Shown: piece after piece, positions 4,915-14,093 of the stretch | Numbering within the stretch: the stretch's first letter is position 1 | How the letters are laid out: every line of letters begins with the position of its first letter | Assembly (NCBI GenBank): GCA_965660955.1 | Contig: CBFIBY010000054.1 | Span: forward strand, 1 to 14,521 | DNA from: UBA2040 sp965660955 | GTDB lineage: Bacteria > Bacteroidota > Bacteroidia > Flavobacteriales_D > Crocinitomicaceae | DNA length: 14,521 nucleotides | Reading direction: 5' to 3' | Notes under the pieces: generated by a model | What the model saw: only the letters and a program-made list of their open reading frames with translations | The model's database searches: none | What the model was told of the DNA's origin: nothing | Made by a program: the position numbers and the translations under genes

Positions 4915-6936
4915 TTATTTAATTACCAACTGACGTGTCAATCGCTCACCGTTGATCGTAACTTCAACCATATAAATCCCTGGTTTCAAATCGGTCGTGT
5001 TGTAATTGATTTGACTCGCACCATTCATAGATTCGTATGAATTGCTCGCTAATACCTTTCCAGCCATGTCAATTACGCGAAGTGCCACTTCACTTTCGTT
5101 TTTCAAATTGAAAGTCATCGCTACATTCGTTGTTGCTGGATTTGGATACATAGCAAACGTTCCATCGATTTGATCAATTTCAGTAATTGACGCGTTACTT
5201 CCAGAGTTTACACCAGAAACAAATCCGTTTGCAACGGCCTCAGCGATAGTCGCTTTACCTGCATTATCTACTTGACCATTTGGAGCGACCAATAGCACAA
5301 CAATATGCAATGAATCTGTATTCCAAAGTTGCGGCAAGAATATCGTGTTGTTTACAGCATGAACATCTCCTGCATTCACTGTTGCTGGGAAGCTTGAGGC
5401 AAATCCGGCAAATGAAGGTTGAATAGTTCTTGCAACGTGATCATAGACCATTTGTGAAGCTGGAACCGGGTTACCCAATAGTTCGTATCCTCCCATAACT
5501 CCTGATCCACCACCAGAATAATAATTCGCTTGAGCCCAACCACTAGATGTTCCTGAAAGTCCATCCTCCGTGAGCACAAATGCAACTTTATATGCACTCG
5601 TTGCTGCTGATTGAAAATCAAAGTTTCCAGAAATATTTAGCTCACGTGTTGTTGCATCATAAGTTGCACCAACTTCTATTAATGCAGTAGGTGCGATTTG
5701 CAGTCTCTGAAAGAACGGTGTTCCCATGGATGCAGGGTTGATTGAACTTCCTCTATCTACTCTTGCTCCAGGAAATCCTGTTATTCCTAAACCTGTATCA
5801 TACGCTGGATCAACCATTGGGTCATTCGCACCGTTATGAACAGCAATTCCTGCCCAGAATTGATCGTAATCGTGTTCAAAACGATCCATAAATACAGCTC
5901 CTCTCGGACACCACCCACACCAAGTTCCAGTTCCTTCTTCTCCGACTACCATTTTACCAGTTGCGGGTACAACAGGATTTGCGAAGATTTGAGTGGTATT
6001 ATCTGAAGCTACATCATCTGTACCTCCGTTGACATTTGAAACGGTTGCCAATGCCAAATTCGTTCCAGCAACAAGTGTTAAACTTGAGAAATTTACAGTC
6101 GTTGAAGCAAGCGGTGCAATGTTCACACCTGTTACGTTCTCTGTTAAAGTTGAGCCGTTATAGGCTAAATCAACATCGAAAGATGTAATTGCTGTTGTAC
6201 CTGCATTCACAACCACAACTGATGGCGTTACTACCTGACTTGCAATTGATCCACCCAAATTCAAAGTAGCGGCAGCAGCATTTAAAGTCGCTTGTGTATA
6301 CGGAACATGGTCGAAACTTACATCATCAATGTAAAATTCTGAATTTAAAATTGGATATAAATCCAAGTAGTAAACAGAGTTCGTTGCATTAATCCATTTC
6401 CCTTGCGAAACTCCGTCAATTTTCGCCTCCCAAATTTTCGTTTCGAAATTACACTCTATTGTCAAAGTAAACCAAGTTGCTTCAGAGTAATCTGTCGACA
6501 AAACCGTTTCACCGCCTGAAGTGAAAGTCATACTTCCACCGTCACAATTTACATCCAAGGCGTAGATTCCTCCTATTGTGGAGTTTCCTTGAAAATTGAA
6601 GTAAGCTGTTTTTCCAGCGTTTACATACATATCTTGTTGGAAAGAGAAAACTCCGGTTTGGTACATTTGTCCAAAATCAAGAACAACATCCTGAGGTCCT
6701 CCACCCGCATCAACAGATGAAAAGTAAATGGATTGTGATCCACTACTTGCATTTGCATCAGTTGCAGTAACATCTTCGGTCGTTCCTTCACCGTTTACAC
6801 CCCACGTTCTCCACTCTGCGGATTGAGGTCCAATGTATGAACCTAATGTATAACTTTCGAAATCATCCGAAAATATTTGTGCATTCAAGCTACTTAAAAA
6901 AGATACCGCTAATACGGCGAGAGTAATTTTTTTCAT
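4915..6936 (-). CDS. Secreted Omp28-like protein with T9SS type A sorting domain
   Basis: A 673-residue exported protein. A signal peptide (residues 1-19, ending LSSLNAQ) is followed by a LamG/jelly-roll-like region (about 20-212, DDFESYTLGSYIG start and EFYIDDVSF end), a CARDB-like beta domain (about 215-320), an Omp28-related domain, and a C-terminal T9SS type A sorting domain (about 600-673: FAMYPNPATTNVAMTF, LKPGIYMVEV, RLTRQLVIK). The Omp28 region contains GTWCGWCPRG with the thioredoxin-like pair Cys340-Cys343, then IAVHNGANDPM and a GFPGARVDR segment typical of that family. It is expected to cross the outer membrane by T9SS and to be surface-anchored or released. A redox role is suggested but not shown; many Omp28-like proteins are uncharacterised. 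A weak TAACTTTA promoter element lies at 6959-6966 on the minus strand. Confidence 0.9.
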   Translation of the reverse strand: MKKITLAVLAVSFLSSLNAQIFSDDFESYTLGSYIGPQSAEWRTWGVNGEGTTEDVTATDANASSGSQSIYFSSVDAGGGPQDVVLDFGQMYQTGVFSFQQDMYVNAGKTAYFNFQGNSTIGGIYALDVNCDGGSMTFTSGGETVLSTDYSEATWFTLTIECNFETKIWEAKIDGVSQGKWINATNSVYYLDLYPILNSEFYIDDVSFDHVPYTQATLNAAAATLNLGGSIASQVVTPSVVVVNAGTTAITSFDVDLAYNGSTLTENVTGVNIAPLASTTVNFSSLTLVAGTNLALATVSNVNGGTDDVASDNTTQIFANPVVPATGKMVVGEEGTGTWCGWCPRGAVFMDRFEHDYDQFWAGIAVHNGANDPMVDPAYDTGLGITGFPGARVDRGSSINPASMGTPFFQRLQIAPTALIEVGATYDATTRELNISGNFDFQSAATSAYKVAFVLTEDGLSGTSSGWAQANYYSGGGSGVMGGYELLGNPVPASQMVYDHVARTIQPSFAGFASSFPATVNAGDVHAVNNTIFLPQLWNTDSLHIVVLLVAPNGQVDNAGKATIAEAVANGFVSGVNSGSNASITEIDQIDGTFAMYPNPATTNVAMTFNLKNESEVALRVIDMAGKVLASNSYESMNGASQINYNTTDLKPGIYMVEVTINGERLTRQLVIK

Positions 6937-6968
6937 ATTTTTGATTTGATTGAATTGTAAAGTTATGG

Positions 6969-6999
6969 AAAAAGCCTGTCATTTAAAGTAACAGGCTTT
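6969..6999 (-). terminator. Likely rho-independent terminator of the M42 peptidase gene
   Basis: A 9-bp stem (AAAGCCTGT at 6971-6979 with ACAGGCTTT at 6991-6999) around an 11-base loop, followed on the minus strand by a short run of five T bases. It starts about 36 bases after the stop at 7036 and directly precedes the candidate promoter of the T9SS type A gene. The loop is rather long and the T run short. Confidence 0.65.
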
Positions 7000-7035
7000 A
7001 TTATTTGAATCAATTCCTTGTATTCCTAATTCACA

Positions 7036-8115
7036 CTAATCGAAATATTTGAAACTCTGATTGTTTTTTAAAACCAAAAGATTCTCATAGATCAATCGAA
7101 TTGTATTTTCCACATCATCTTTGTGAGCAGATTCAACCGTTGTATGCATGTATCTTAACGGTAATGAAATTAATGCGGAGGGCACGCCATCATTCGAGTA
7201 AGCGAAAGCATCCGTGTCCGTTCCTGTTGAACGAGAAACAGCCAAACGTTGAAAAGGAATCTTGTTTTTATCGGCAACTTTAATAATCTGTTTCAACAAA
7301 TTATTTTGAACGGCTGGACCATAAGCTAAAACTGGGCCTTTCCCTCCAACAATATCACCTTGTTGGATTTTGTCAACCATGGGAGTTTGAGTGTCATGGC
7401 AAACATCGGTTACAATAGCCACATTGGGTTTTATTCTTTCGGCAATCATTTGTGCTCCTCGTAGACCAATTTCTTCTTGCACAGCATTCACGATGTATAA
7501 ACCAAAAGGTAATTTCTTATTGTTTTCTTTTAACAATCGCGCAACTTCTGCAATCATAAAGCCTCCCATACGATTATCAAGCGCACGTCCTACGTAATAT
7601 TTCTTGTTCAAAACCATGAATTCGTCTTCATAGGTTATCACACAACCTACATGAATACCTAGTTTTTCAACCTCTTCTTTCGAAGAGCAACCGCAGTCTA
7701 AAAAGATGTTTTTAGTACTTGGCGCAGGGTCTTTTTCATGTCGCATGTGAATCGCTGGCCAACCAAAGATTGCTTTTACGACTCCTTTGTCTGTATGGAT
7801 GTTCACACGTTTCGAAGGTGCAATCATGTGATCTGAACCACCATTTCTTCTTAAGTAAATAAATCCATCTTTATTGATATAATGTACAAACCAAGAGATT
7901 TCATCTGCATGTGCTTCTATAACCACCTTATATTCCGCTTTTGGGTTGATAACGGCTACGGCGGTTCCATAATTATCCGTGAAATATTCGTCGGTAAATG
8001 GTTTGATATAATCCAACCAAACTTTTTGCCCTTCGGATTCAAATCCCGTTGGAGATGGATTATTCAAATATTTTTCTAAAAATTTTTCTGATTTTGCTGT
8101 GATGATTTTTTTCAT
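7036..8115 (-). CDS. M42 family zinc aminopeptidase (FrvX/glutamyl aminopeptidase type)
   Basis: A cytosolic co-catalytic two-metal aminopeptidase that trims N-terminal residues from peptides; members of this family form large tetrahedral (TET) oligomers. The 359-residue length is typical. Metal and catalytic residues are all present: His69 and Asp71 in EAHADE, bridging Asp180 in RALDNR, Glu214-Glu215 in QEEIG, Asp237 in VTDVCHD, and His324 in RYMHTTVES. There is no signal peptide, so it acts in the cytosol even though it lies between two secreted-protein genes. The family was long mislabelled as endoglucanase/cellulase M; a peptidase is the sounder call. It starts 56 bases after the T9SS type B gene, with no terminator seen between, so read-through is possible; a -7-like TACATTTA (8151-8158, minus) could give its own promoter. 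Confidence 0.94.
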   Translation of the reverse strand: MKKIITAKSEKFLEKYLNNPSPTGFESEGQKVWLDYIKPFTDEYFTDNYGTAVAVINPKAEYKVVIEAHADEISWFVHYINKDGFIYLRRNGGSDHMIAPSKRVNIHTDKGVVKAIFGWPAIHMRHEKDPAPSTKNIFLDCGCSSKEEVEKLGIHVGCVITYEDEFMVLNKKYYVGRALDNRMGGFMIAEVARLLKENNKKLPFGLYIVNAVQEEIGLRGAQMIAERIKPNVAIVTDVCHDTQTPMVDKIQQGDIVGGKGPVLAYGPAVQNNLLKQIIKVADKNKIPFQRLAVSRSTGTDTDAFAYSNDGVPSALISLPLRYMHTTVESAHKDDVENTIRLIYENLLVLKNNQSFKYFD

Positions 8116-8171
8116 CTTTTTAATTTAGGGTGAGTTGTTTTTTGAAAGGTTAAATGTAATAAGAATTACGC

Positions 8172-11100
8172 TTACCGAATCAAAGTCACATTCCCCTTTT
8201 GAATCCTTTCTTGACCATCCACACATATCGCTTTTAAATAATAATCGTAAACGTCTGGATCCATCAATTTGTTTCTGAATTTTCCATCCCAACCAATTGA
8301 AGCGTCGGTTGTTTCAAAAACCATTTCTCCCCAGCGATTGAAAACGCGGAAAAGAATTTCTTCTGTCACGATACTTCGAACGAACAATACATCATTTTCT
8401 CCATCTCCATTCGGAGAGAAAGCATTTGGAACATAAACATAACTGTTATCGCAGACAAATTCGTAATTGTACAATTTCTGTTTCGCCGAGGCGGAACACG
8501 CTCCTGAAGAAACAATTAAAGTTATTTCTTTTGGGTTGTCTACTTGGGTTTGGGTTACTTGTTCATTTGGCTCGGTTACATCATTTGCCGGTAACCATTG
8601 ATAAGATAGACCCGCCGGATTTGCCGTCAACGTAACAAAACCTCCTTCTGGAACCGTGTCATTTGGTGCATAAGTGATAAAAACACTGGATGGATCAAGG
8701 GTTTGTACTTCAATCCATACCGAATCGTTGACTACACAGCCAAGGTTTGAAGTAGATTCCAAATACAAATATTGACTTGTTGGTGCGTTGATCGTAACTG
8801 TTGGTCCTGTATTTGAGCCCGCGAGGATATTTGTTGGTGTCCATACATGGGTAAAAAGAACGGAGGGCGTTTGATTGACAACTGTTACATCGGGATTTGG
8901 ATCACCGAGACAATAAGAAACCTCATCAACCAGACTTAAACTTTGATCTACAATGGCTACTTGAACACTATCAAGATTGCTACAATTGTCATTTCCGGCT
9001 TGCACATAATAAGTTGACAATCCCGCGGAGGAAACGGTGATTATCGAATCCATCGGAAAATTATTTAAGGTATCTCCAAAATTAATATCTGAAGACCAGA
9101 CAAAATAGGTGGCCGTTCCGAAGGAATTTGCCCATATATCAAAGCTCTGAATGGAGCATAAAGCTGTATCATTAGAAGTCGTTAGATTAATTTGAGGTTC
9201 AACTACAACATCGATTTGAGACGTATCAGCCAAATTACAAATAGAATCCGTTATGATTAGTTTTACAGTATAAGTACCCGGATTAGGAAAACTTAAAACA
9301 GGTTCAAAAACGAACGATGTATCGCCATTTGGCAATATCCAAAAATATTCATCCGAAGCAGGTGAATTGTTGGTCAAGGAAATTTGTTCACCAACACATA
9401 TTGCCGTATCTGAAAGACTGAAATTGGCTTCAGGTGTCAACTGAAAATCGAATTTAAAAACCAAGTTATTGCAATTTTGACTCAGATTTTGGGATGACCA
9501 TGCATTTGGCGTGGTTTGAAAGTCGCTAAACCCAGTACAACCACCACATACACTTTGGTAAACGACTCCTTTGTTATCAAAACGAGAAGTTCCTCCATCC
9601 ACATGCTCTTGCGCTTGATTTCCGCCGATATATGAACCGTAAACAATCGTGTCAAATAATCTATCAATTACAAAAAGGTAAAAATCAAATCCATTTGGCG
9701 AAGTAGCGTATAAGGCATCAAGTGTCGTTGGCATTCCCGAAAGTTGAGTCGCTTGGAGTATATTGGCACCCCAACCCGATACATACACATTTCCACAAAC
9801 ATCCACTAGAAAAGCCGAAGGTGAAATATTGATATTCGCATTTCCATTTCCAAAAACCGTTGAATTCAGAGGGGCAGATAAATCATAAGGTAATTTCACT
9901 ATAAACTGACTACTTCCAGGATTAGAATAATTCGCATTCGTAACCGGAAAAGTCCCTCCCGCTGATTGACCAACTAAAAAGATGTTATTGTTTCTGTCTA
10001 TTTCAACAAAAAACGCTTGATCGTAATTACTTGTACCTATATACGAGGCTCCATTAAAACTTTGCCCATCACCCGAAACTTTCGCAACGAAACCATCCGT
10101 AGATCCTCCATTGTAAATCGGTTGCCAACCGGAAGTATTTGGTAAATCATTTGAATTTGTTCCTCCCGCGAAAACTATATTTTGGTTAGTATCAACCTTT
10201 ACCGAATAGCAAGCGTCATCCGCCGTTCCTCCATAATAGGAAGACCAAAGCACTGTCGATAGACTAGAATTCAATTTAAAAACAACTCCATCTTGTCCTC
10301 CTGCATTAGAAGATTGAAAAGGATTTGTAGTTGGAAAATCAATTGAACGAGTACAAGACGCTACGATGCAGTTCCCGGCAGCATCCAACATAACTTCACC
10401 CCGAAATTGATCTCCATAATTGGTTCTCAACCCAGAATATGCTCCTACATTGTTGTAAGGTAATGCAGCTGGATCATAATTTACACCGTCATTTCCAGAA
10501 CCTCCGAGGAAAGTAGAGCCCAATAAGTTTTGTCCGTTTGCAGAAATTTTAGCCACGTAAATGTCCGTCCCTTGTGTTCCGAAATTGACTCCATTAAACG
10601 TAATATTCAAATTGGCGGTTCCACCAGCGTGTAAAATTTGTGCTCCGCCCTGCATCGGGAAATCGGTACTTGAAGTTGCACCATAACAATACAAGTTATC
10701 TAAAGAATCGGCAATTAAACTGTGTACGGTTTCCGTTCCTGAATTGTCGTTACCGCCTCCTATAAAGGTGGTCCATATCATATTGGTTCCATCAGCAGAA
10801 TACTTCGTAAGAAAAACGTCTGTCGTGACTGATCCACCAACATTCGCCACGGTGAAATTTGAAGTAATATCGTAGGCTAAATTATCTGGAGTTGGGTAGG
10901 CATTTCCATAGACTACACCACCCGAATATGCCGATCCATCACTAGCGTAGGTTGCCGTCATTCCAAAATTATCGGTAACTGAGCCTGCGTATGTTGCGAA
11001 GACTAAAATTGGATCGATAATCAATTCAATGTTCTCGTCATACTCCTCCAAATCAAATGTCACAACATTGTTAGTGACAACAAACTTACATGCTATTTCG

Positions 11101-11744
11101 ACAATTCTCCCATTCTTAATTTGATAGGCAAACGGTTTATTTTCAATGACTTCACCAAGTTCTGTTCTTAGTCGTAAGTTCCCGTTTTTGTCAATTGAAA
11201 TCTTTTCATGTCCCACGTATTCCAGTTGTATTTGGTTGGGATCAATTTGGGGCTGAACGTGAAACTCGTATTTCATGTCTAGCTCATTTTCAATCAACTT
11301 CATGTGAATTCCGTCGTAATAGTCTCTTAGAATCACCTCAGAATAGCCTCTTACATAGCTGGCCCATTTTGATTCATCATTCCCTAAGAAATAATTGTAG
11401 TTGGAGGGAGTTGGCCCAAGCTTCTCAATTTCCGTAACATTATTAGAACCTAAGAAATTACAATGGAGAACGGTTTGTTTTATGGTTGGCTCCCCTTTAA
11501 ATTTAAAATTCCCGTGCGATTCCTCTATTTCACTAAAATCTCGTAGATGAAAAACAAACTTGTTTTGTTGTATCCATAAATTTCCTCCATCAAATTTGGA
11601 TTGAAAAAGGATCTGATCGTTCCATTGCCCTTTATTCTCAATCATTGAATGATACATAGAATGCGCATGTTCAATTTCTTGAGCTGAAAAACGATAGACG
11701 AATGTCAAACACAAAAGCAAACAAAGAATAATGGACTGTTTCAT
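8172..11744 (-). CDS. Large T9SS type B (gliding-motility-associated CTD) secreted beta-propeller/PKD protein
   Basis: A 1190-residue exported protein. A signal peptide (residues 1-21) precedes a DUF7948-type N-terminal domain beginning ENKGQWNDQILFQSKFDGGN and ending about residue 248 (IDPILVFATYAG). Residues about 250-765 hold SBBP-like beta-propeller repeats of 50-60 residues with recurring patterns such as WTTFIGGGNDN, GSTFLGGSGND, SSYYGGTADD and DNLYCYGATSSTDFP. One PKD-like domain follows (about 768-850, FPNPGTYTVKLIITD), then further Ig-like regions. The C-terminus (about 1097-1190) is the CHU_C/type B sorting domain: VYVPNAFSPNGDGENDVLF, FRVFNRWGEMVFE, GWDGKF, DVYDYYLKA. It is predicted to be delivered to the cell surface by T9SS; its ligand is unknown. 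The minus-strand TATATTCG at 11755-11762 may be its promoter. Such proteins are often adhesins or structural surface proteins. Confidence 0.92.
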   Translation of the reverse strand: MKQSIILCLLLCLTFVYRFSAQEIEHAHSMYHSMIENKGQWNDQILFQSKFDGGNLWIQQNKFVFHLRDFSEIEESHGNFKFKGEPTIKQTVLHCNFLGSNNVTEIEKLGPTPSNYNYFLGNDESKWASYVRGYSEVILRDYYDGIHMKLIENELDMKYEFHVQPQIDPNQIQLEYVGHEKISIDKNGNLRLRTELGEVIENKPFAYQIKNGRIVEIACKFVVTNNVVTFDLEEYDENIELIIDPILVFATYAGSVTDNFGMTATYASDGSAYSGGVVYGNAYPTPDNLAYDITSNFTVANVGGSVTTDVFLTKYSADGTNMIWTTFIGGGNDNSGTETVHSLIADSLDNLYCYGATSSTDFPMQGGAQILHAGGTANLNITFNGVNFGTQGTDIYVAKISANGQNLLGSTFLGGSGNDGVNYDPAALPYNNVGAYSGLRTNYGDQFRGEVMLDAAGNCIVASCTRSIDFPTTNPFQSSNAGGQDGVVFKLNSSLSTVLWSSYYGGTADDACYSVKVDTNQNIVFAGGTNSNDLPNTSGWQPIYNGGSTDGFVAKVSGDGQSFNGASYIGTSNYDQAFFVEIDRNNNIFLVGQSAGGTFPVTNANYSNPGSSQFIVKLPYDLSAPLNSTVFGNGNANINISPSAFLVDVCGNVYVSGWGANILQATQLSGMPTTLDALYATSPNGFDFYLFVIDRLFDTIVYGSYIGGNQAQEHVDGGTSRFDNKGVVYQSVCGGCTGFSDFQTTPNAWSSQNLSQNCNNLVFKFDFQLTPEANFSLSDTAICVGEQISLTNNSPASDEYFWILPNGDTSFVFEPVLSFPNPGTYTVKLIITDSICNLADTSQIDVVVEPQINLTTSNDTALCSIQSFDIWANSFGTATYFVWSSDINFGDTLNNFPMDSIITVSSAGLSTYYVQAGNDNCSNLDSVQVAIVDQSLSLVDEVSYCLGDPNPDVTVVNQTPSVLFTHVWTPTNILAGSNTGPTVTINAPTSQYLYLESTSNLGCVVNDSVWIEVQTLDPSSVFITYAPNDTVPEGGFVTLTANPAGLSYQWLPANDVTEPNEQVTQTQVDNPKEITLIVSSGACSASAKQKLYNYEFVCDNSYVYVPNAFSPNGDGENDVLFVRSIVTEEILFRVFNRWGEMVFETTDASIGWDGKFRNKLMDPDVYDYYLKAICVDGQERIQKGNVTLIR

Positions 11745-11754
11745 AAACTGATAT

Positions 11755-11762
11755 CGAATATA
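11755..11762 (-). promoter_or_regulatory. Candidate -7 promoter element for the large T9SS type B gene
   Basis: TATATTCG on the minus strand matches TAnnTTTG with one mismatch and lies 10 bases before the ATG at 11744; TTTCG lies 19 bases further upstream as a possible -33 element. The remaining intergenic DNA to 11886 shows no convincing promoter for the plus-strand operon beyond TAAATTCG at 11861-11868 (one mismatch, no -33). Confidence 0.3.
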
Positions 11763-11886
11763 GGGATACTCTGTTTAATGACGAAATTTTTTGTGCTGTC
11801 GTTGTCCTTTGAATCGAACTAAAATTGGCAACTTAACCGCTCGAACACAAATAAAACTCTTAAATTCGTGTCCCACAAAATAACGC

Positions 11887-12840
11887 ATGGCAAATAGTAT
11901 TACATCCCTTTTTAATATTCAGTATCCACTCATCCAGGCAGGAATGATTTGGTGTTCGGGTTGGAGATTAGCTTCGGCCGTTTCGAATTCAGGTGGTTTA
12001 GGAATTATCGGCTCAGGATCAATGTACCCTGAAGTTCTAGATGAACACATCACGAAATGTAAAAATGCGACGAATAAACCTTTCGCTGTAAATCTTCCAC
12101 TTCTCTATCCTGATATCGATAAACATGTGGAAACAATTATCAAACAAAAAGTCCCAATCGTTTTCACTTCAGCAGGAAACCCGAAAATTTGGACTGAAAA
12201 ATTAAAAAATGAAGGCATTAAAGTTGTTCATGTTGTTTCAAGTGTGAAATTTGCAATGAAAGCTGAAGAATGCGGCGTAGACGCAATAGTTGCTGAAGGT
12301 TTTGAAGCAGGTGGTCACAATGGTCGGGACGAAACAACAACCCTTTGTTTGATTCCAATGGTTTGTGAAAAAGTAAAAATACCTGTTATTGCGGCTGGTG
12401 GAATCGGAACTGGTCGTGGCATGTTAGCCGCTATGAATCTTGGAGCTGATGGTGTTCAAATTGGGAGTCGCTTTGTTACTACGTCAGAATCGAGTGCGCA
12501 TAACTCCTTTAAACGAGCGGTTGTTGAAGCCAAAGAAGGAGATACTCAATTGACACTAAAAGAACTAACCCCGGTACGATTGCTTAAAAATGGTTTTTTC
12601 AATCAAGTTCAAGAAGCATATTCGAAAGGTGCCGAACCAGAGGAATTAGCCGAACTGTTAGGACGCGGACGAGCGAAAAAAGGCATGTTCGAAGGTGATA
12701 TGACCGAGGGAGAATTAGAGATTGGTCAAATTGCTGGGCTCATTCACGCCATAAAACCGGCAGCTGATGTAGTCACGGAAATAATAACTGAATTTAGAAT
12801 GGCATTGATAGAAAGTGAATCTGCCAAATACGATTTTTAA
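11887..12840 (+). CDS. FMN-dependent nitronate monooxygenase / enoyl-ACP reductase II (FabK)-like enzyme
   Basis: A 317-residue TIM-barrel flavoprotein of the NMO/FabK superfamily. NMO oxidises nitronates such as propionate 3-nitronate; FabK reduces trans-2-enoyl-ACP with NAD(P)H in fatty acid synthesis. Visible features: a QAGMIWCSGWRLASAVSNSG N-terminus, SGGLGIIGSGSM, AEGFEAGGHNG with the conserved His144, AAGGIGTGRGMLAA and GADGVQIGSRF for FMN phosphate binding, and EIGQIAGLI near the C-terminus. The N-terminal GM.W pattern, the position of the His and the GQIAGL segment look more like FabK than classical NMO, but I cannot settle this without a tree. Its stop overlaps the next start (TAATG at 12838-12842), so it is translationally coupled to the M16 peptidase. 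ATG 11887 fits the family start. Confidence 0.88.
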   Translation: MANSITSLFNIQYPLIQAGMIWCSGWRLASAVSNSGGLGIIGSGSMYPEVLDEHITKCKNATNKPFAVNLPLLYPDIDKHVETIIKQKVPIVFTSAGNPKIWTEKLKNEGIKVVHVVSSVKFAMKAEECGVDAIVAEGFEAGGHNGRDETTTLCLIPMVCEKVKIPVIAAGGIGTGRGMLAAMNLGADGVQIGSRFVTTSESSAHNSFKRAVVEAKEGDTQLTLKELTPVRLLKNGFFNQVQEAYSKGAEPEELAELLGRGRAKKGMFEGDMTEGELEIGQIAGLIHAIKPAADVVTEIITEFRMALIESESAKYDF

Positions 12841-14093
12841 TGATAAAATTCGAAAAATTTACACTGAAAAATGGACTGCGTGTTTTGTTCCATAAAGATG
12901 AAACTACGCCCATGGCAGTGGTCAATACACTATACGATGTCGGTGCTCGCGACGAGTCGGAAGAACAAACGGGATTTGCACATTTGTTTGAACATCTGAT
13001 GTTTGGTGGTTCCATAAACATTCCTGATTTTGACGCTCCATTGCAAAACGCTGGAGGTGAAAGCAACGCGTTTACATCAAACGACATTACCAATTATTAC
13101 GACGTTTTGCCCAAAACAAATATTGAAACGGCTCTTTGGTTGGAAAGTGATAGAATGCTGTCTTTGGCTTTTACGGACAAAAGTTTGGAGGTTCAACGAA
13201 GTGTTGTGATAGAAGAATTTAAACAGCGCTATTTGAATCAACCGTATGGTGACGTTTGGTTGGAATTACGTCCGCTTTGCTATCATGTACACCCTTATAA
13301 ATGGGCAACAATTGGCAAGAATATCCAACATATCGAAGAGGCAAAAATGCAGGATGTACGAAACTTTTTTGCCAAGCATTACCATCCTGGAAATGCCATT
13401 CTTTGCATTGCAGGAAATTTTGAATTAGCTGAAATAAAAGCGTTAGTTGAAAAATATTACGGAGAAATTCCAGCACAAACGAAAACAAAACGTGCTCTGC
13501 CAAAAGAACCTAAACAGACAGAATACCGCGAAAAAACGATTGAAAGAGACGTGCCAGCCAATGCCTTTTATTTTGCTTTTAAAATGCCGAGTCGAACGGA
13601 TGAAAAATACTATACAGCCGATGTCTTGAGCGATGCTATCGGAAGAGAAAAGTCATCAAAGCTTTTCGTAGAACTCAAGAAAAAGAAAAAATTAGTTTCT
13701 AATATTTCGGCTTATGTGATGGGCAGTTATGACGAAGGTTTGCTCATGGTTAGTGGAAAATTAAACGAAGGCGTGACTTTCGAAATCTTCGAATCCGAAT
13801 TTTGGAAATGCATTGAAGAGTTTCAAAACGAAATGCTTTCAGAAGAAAATATAACGAAATTGATCAATATTATCCGAACATCTAAAGCTTTCCAAGATCA
13901 AGTTTTATTGAACCGAGCCATGAATCTCTGTTCTTTTGAACTCCTAGGAGATGCCAACGATATTAATACCGAAATGGACGAGTACTTAAAGATTGATGCC
14001 TCAGCTATTCAAGAAATTTCTCGTTCACTTTTACAAAAAGAAAATTGCAGCTTATTAAAAGTAGCGGTTAAAAATTCGAATCAAAATGGATAG
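12840..14093 (+). CDS. M16 family zinc peptidase, catalytic subunit
   Basis: An inverzincin metallopeptidase of about 417 residues, the single-size M16B form. The inverted zinc motif HLFEH occurs at residues 48-52 (His48, Glu51, His52), and the downstream zinc-ligand glutamate is Glu125 or Glu126 in VVIEEF, about 74 residues later, in family range. The N-terminal FTLKNGLRVLFHKDETTPMAVVNTLYDVGARDE and the FTSNDITNYYDVLP segment are typical. There is no signal peptide, so it is probably cytosolic, unlike many Bacteroidota M16 proteins that are exported. It overlaps the upstream oxidoreductase by one base and the next M16 gene by eight, which fits production of two subunits from one mRNA. The likely unit is a catalytic/non-catalytic heterodimer; the peptide substrate is unknown. 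Confidence 0.94.
   Translation: MIKFEKFTLKNGLRVLFHKDETTPMAVVNTLYDVGARDESEEQTGFAHLFEHLMFGGSINIPDFDAPLQNAGGESNAFTSNDITNYYDVLPKTNIETALWLESDRMLSLAFTDKSLEVQRSVVIEEFKQRYLNQPYGDVWLELRPLCYHVHPYKWATIGKNIQHIEEAKMQDVRNFFAKHYHPGNAILCIAGNFELAEIKALVEKYYGEIPAQTKTKRALPKEPKQTEYREKTIERDVPANAFYFAFKMPSRTDEKYYTADVLSDAIGREKSSKLFVELKKKKKLVSNISAYVMGSYDEGLLMVSGKLNEGVTFEIFESEFWKCIEEFQNEMLSEENITKLINIIRTSKAFQDQVLLNRAMNLCSFELLGDANDINTEMDEYLKIDASAIQEISRSLLQKENCSLLKVAVKNSNQNG

Noticed and set aside
9482..9667. Extra short frames inside the large T9SS gene and the other long genes
   Set aside because: They lie wholly within strongly supported coding sequence in other frames and show no domain or signal peptide.
12794..13093. 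Minus-strand 99-codon open frame across the FMN enzyme/M16 junction
   Set aside because: It is antisense to the M16 zinc-site region and shows no recognisable protein pattern or start context.
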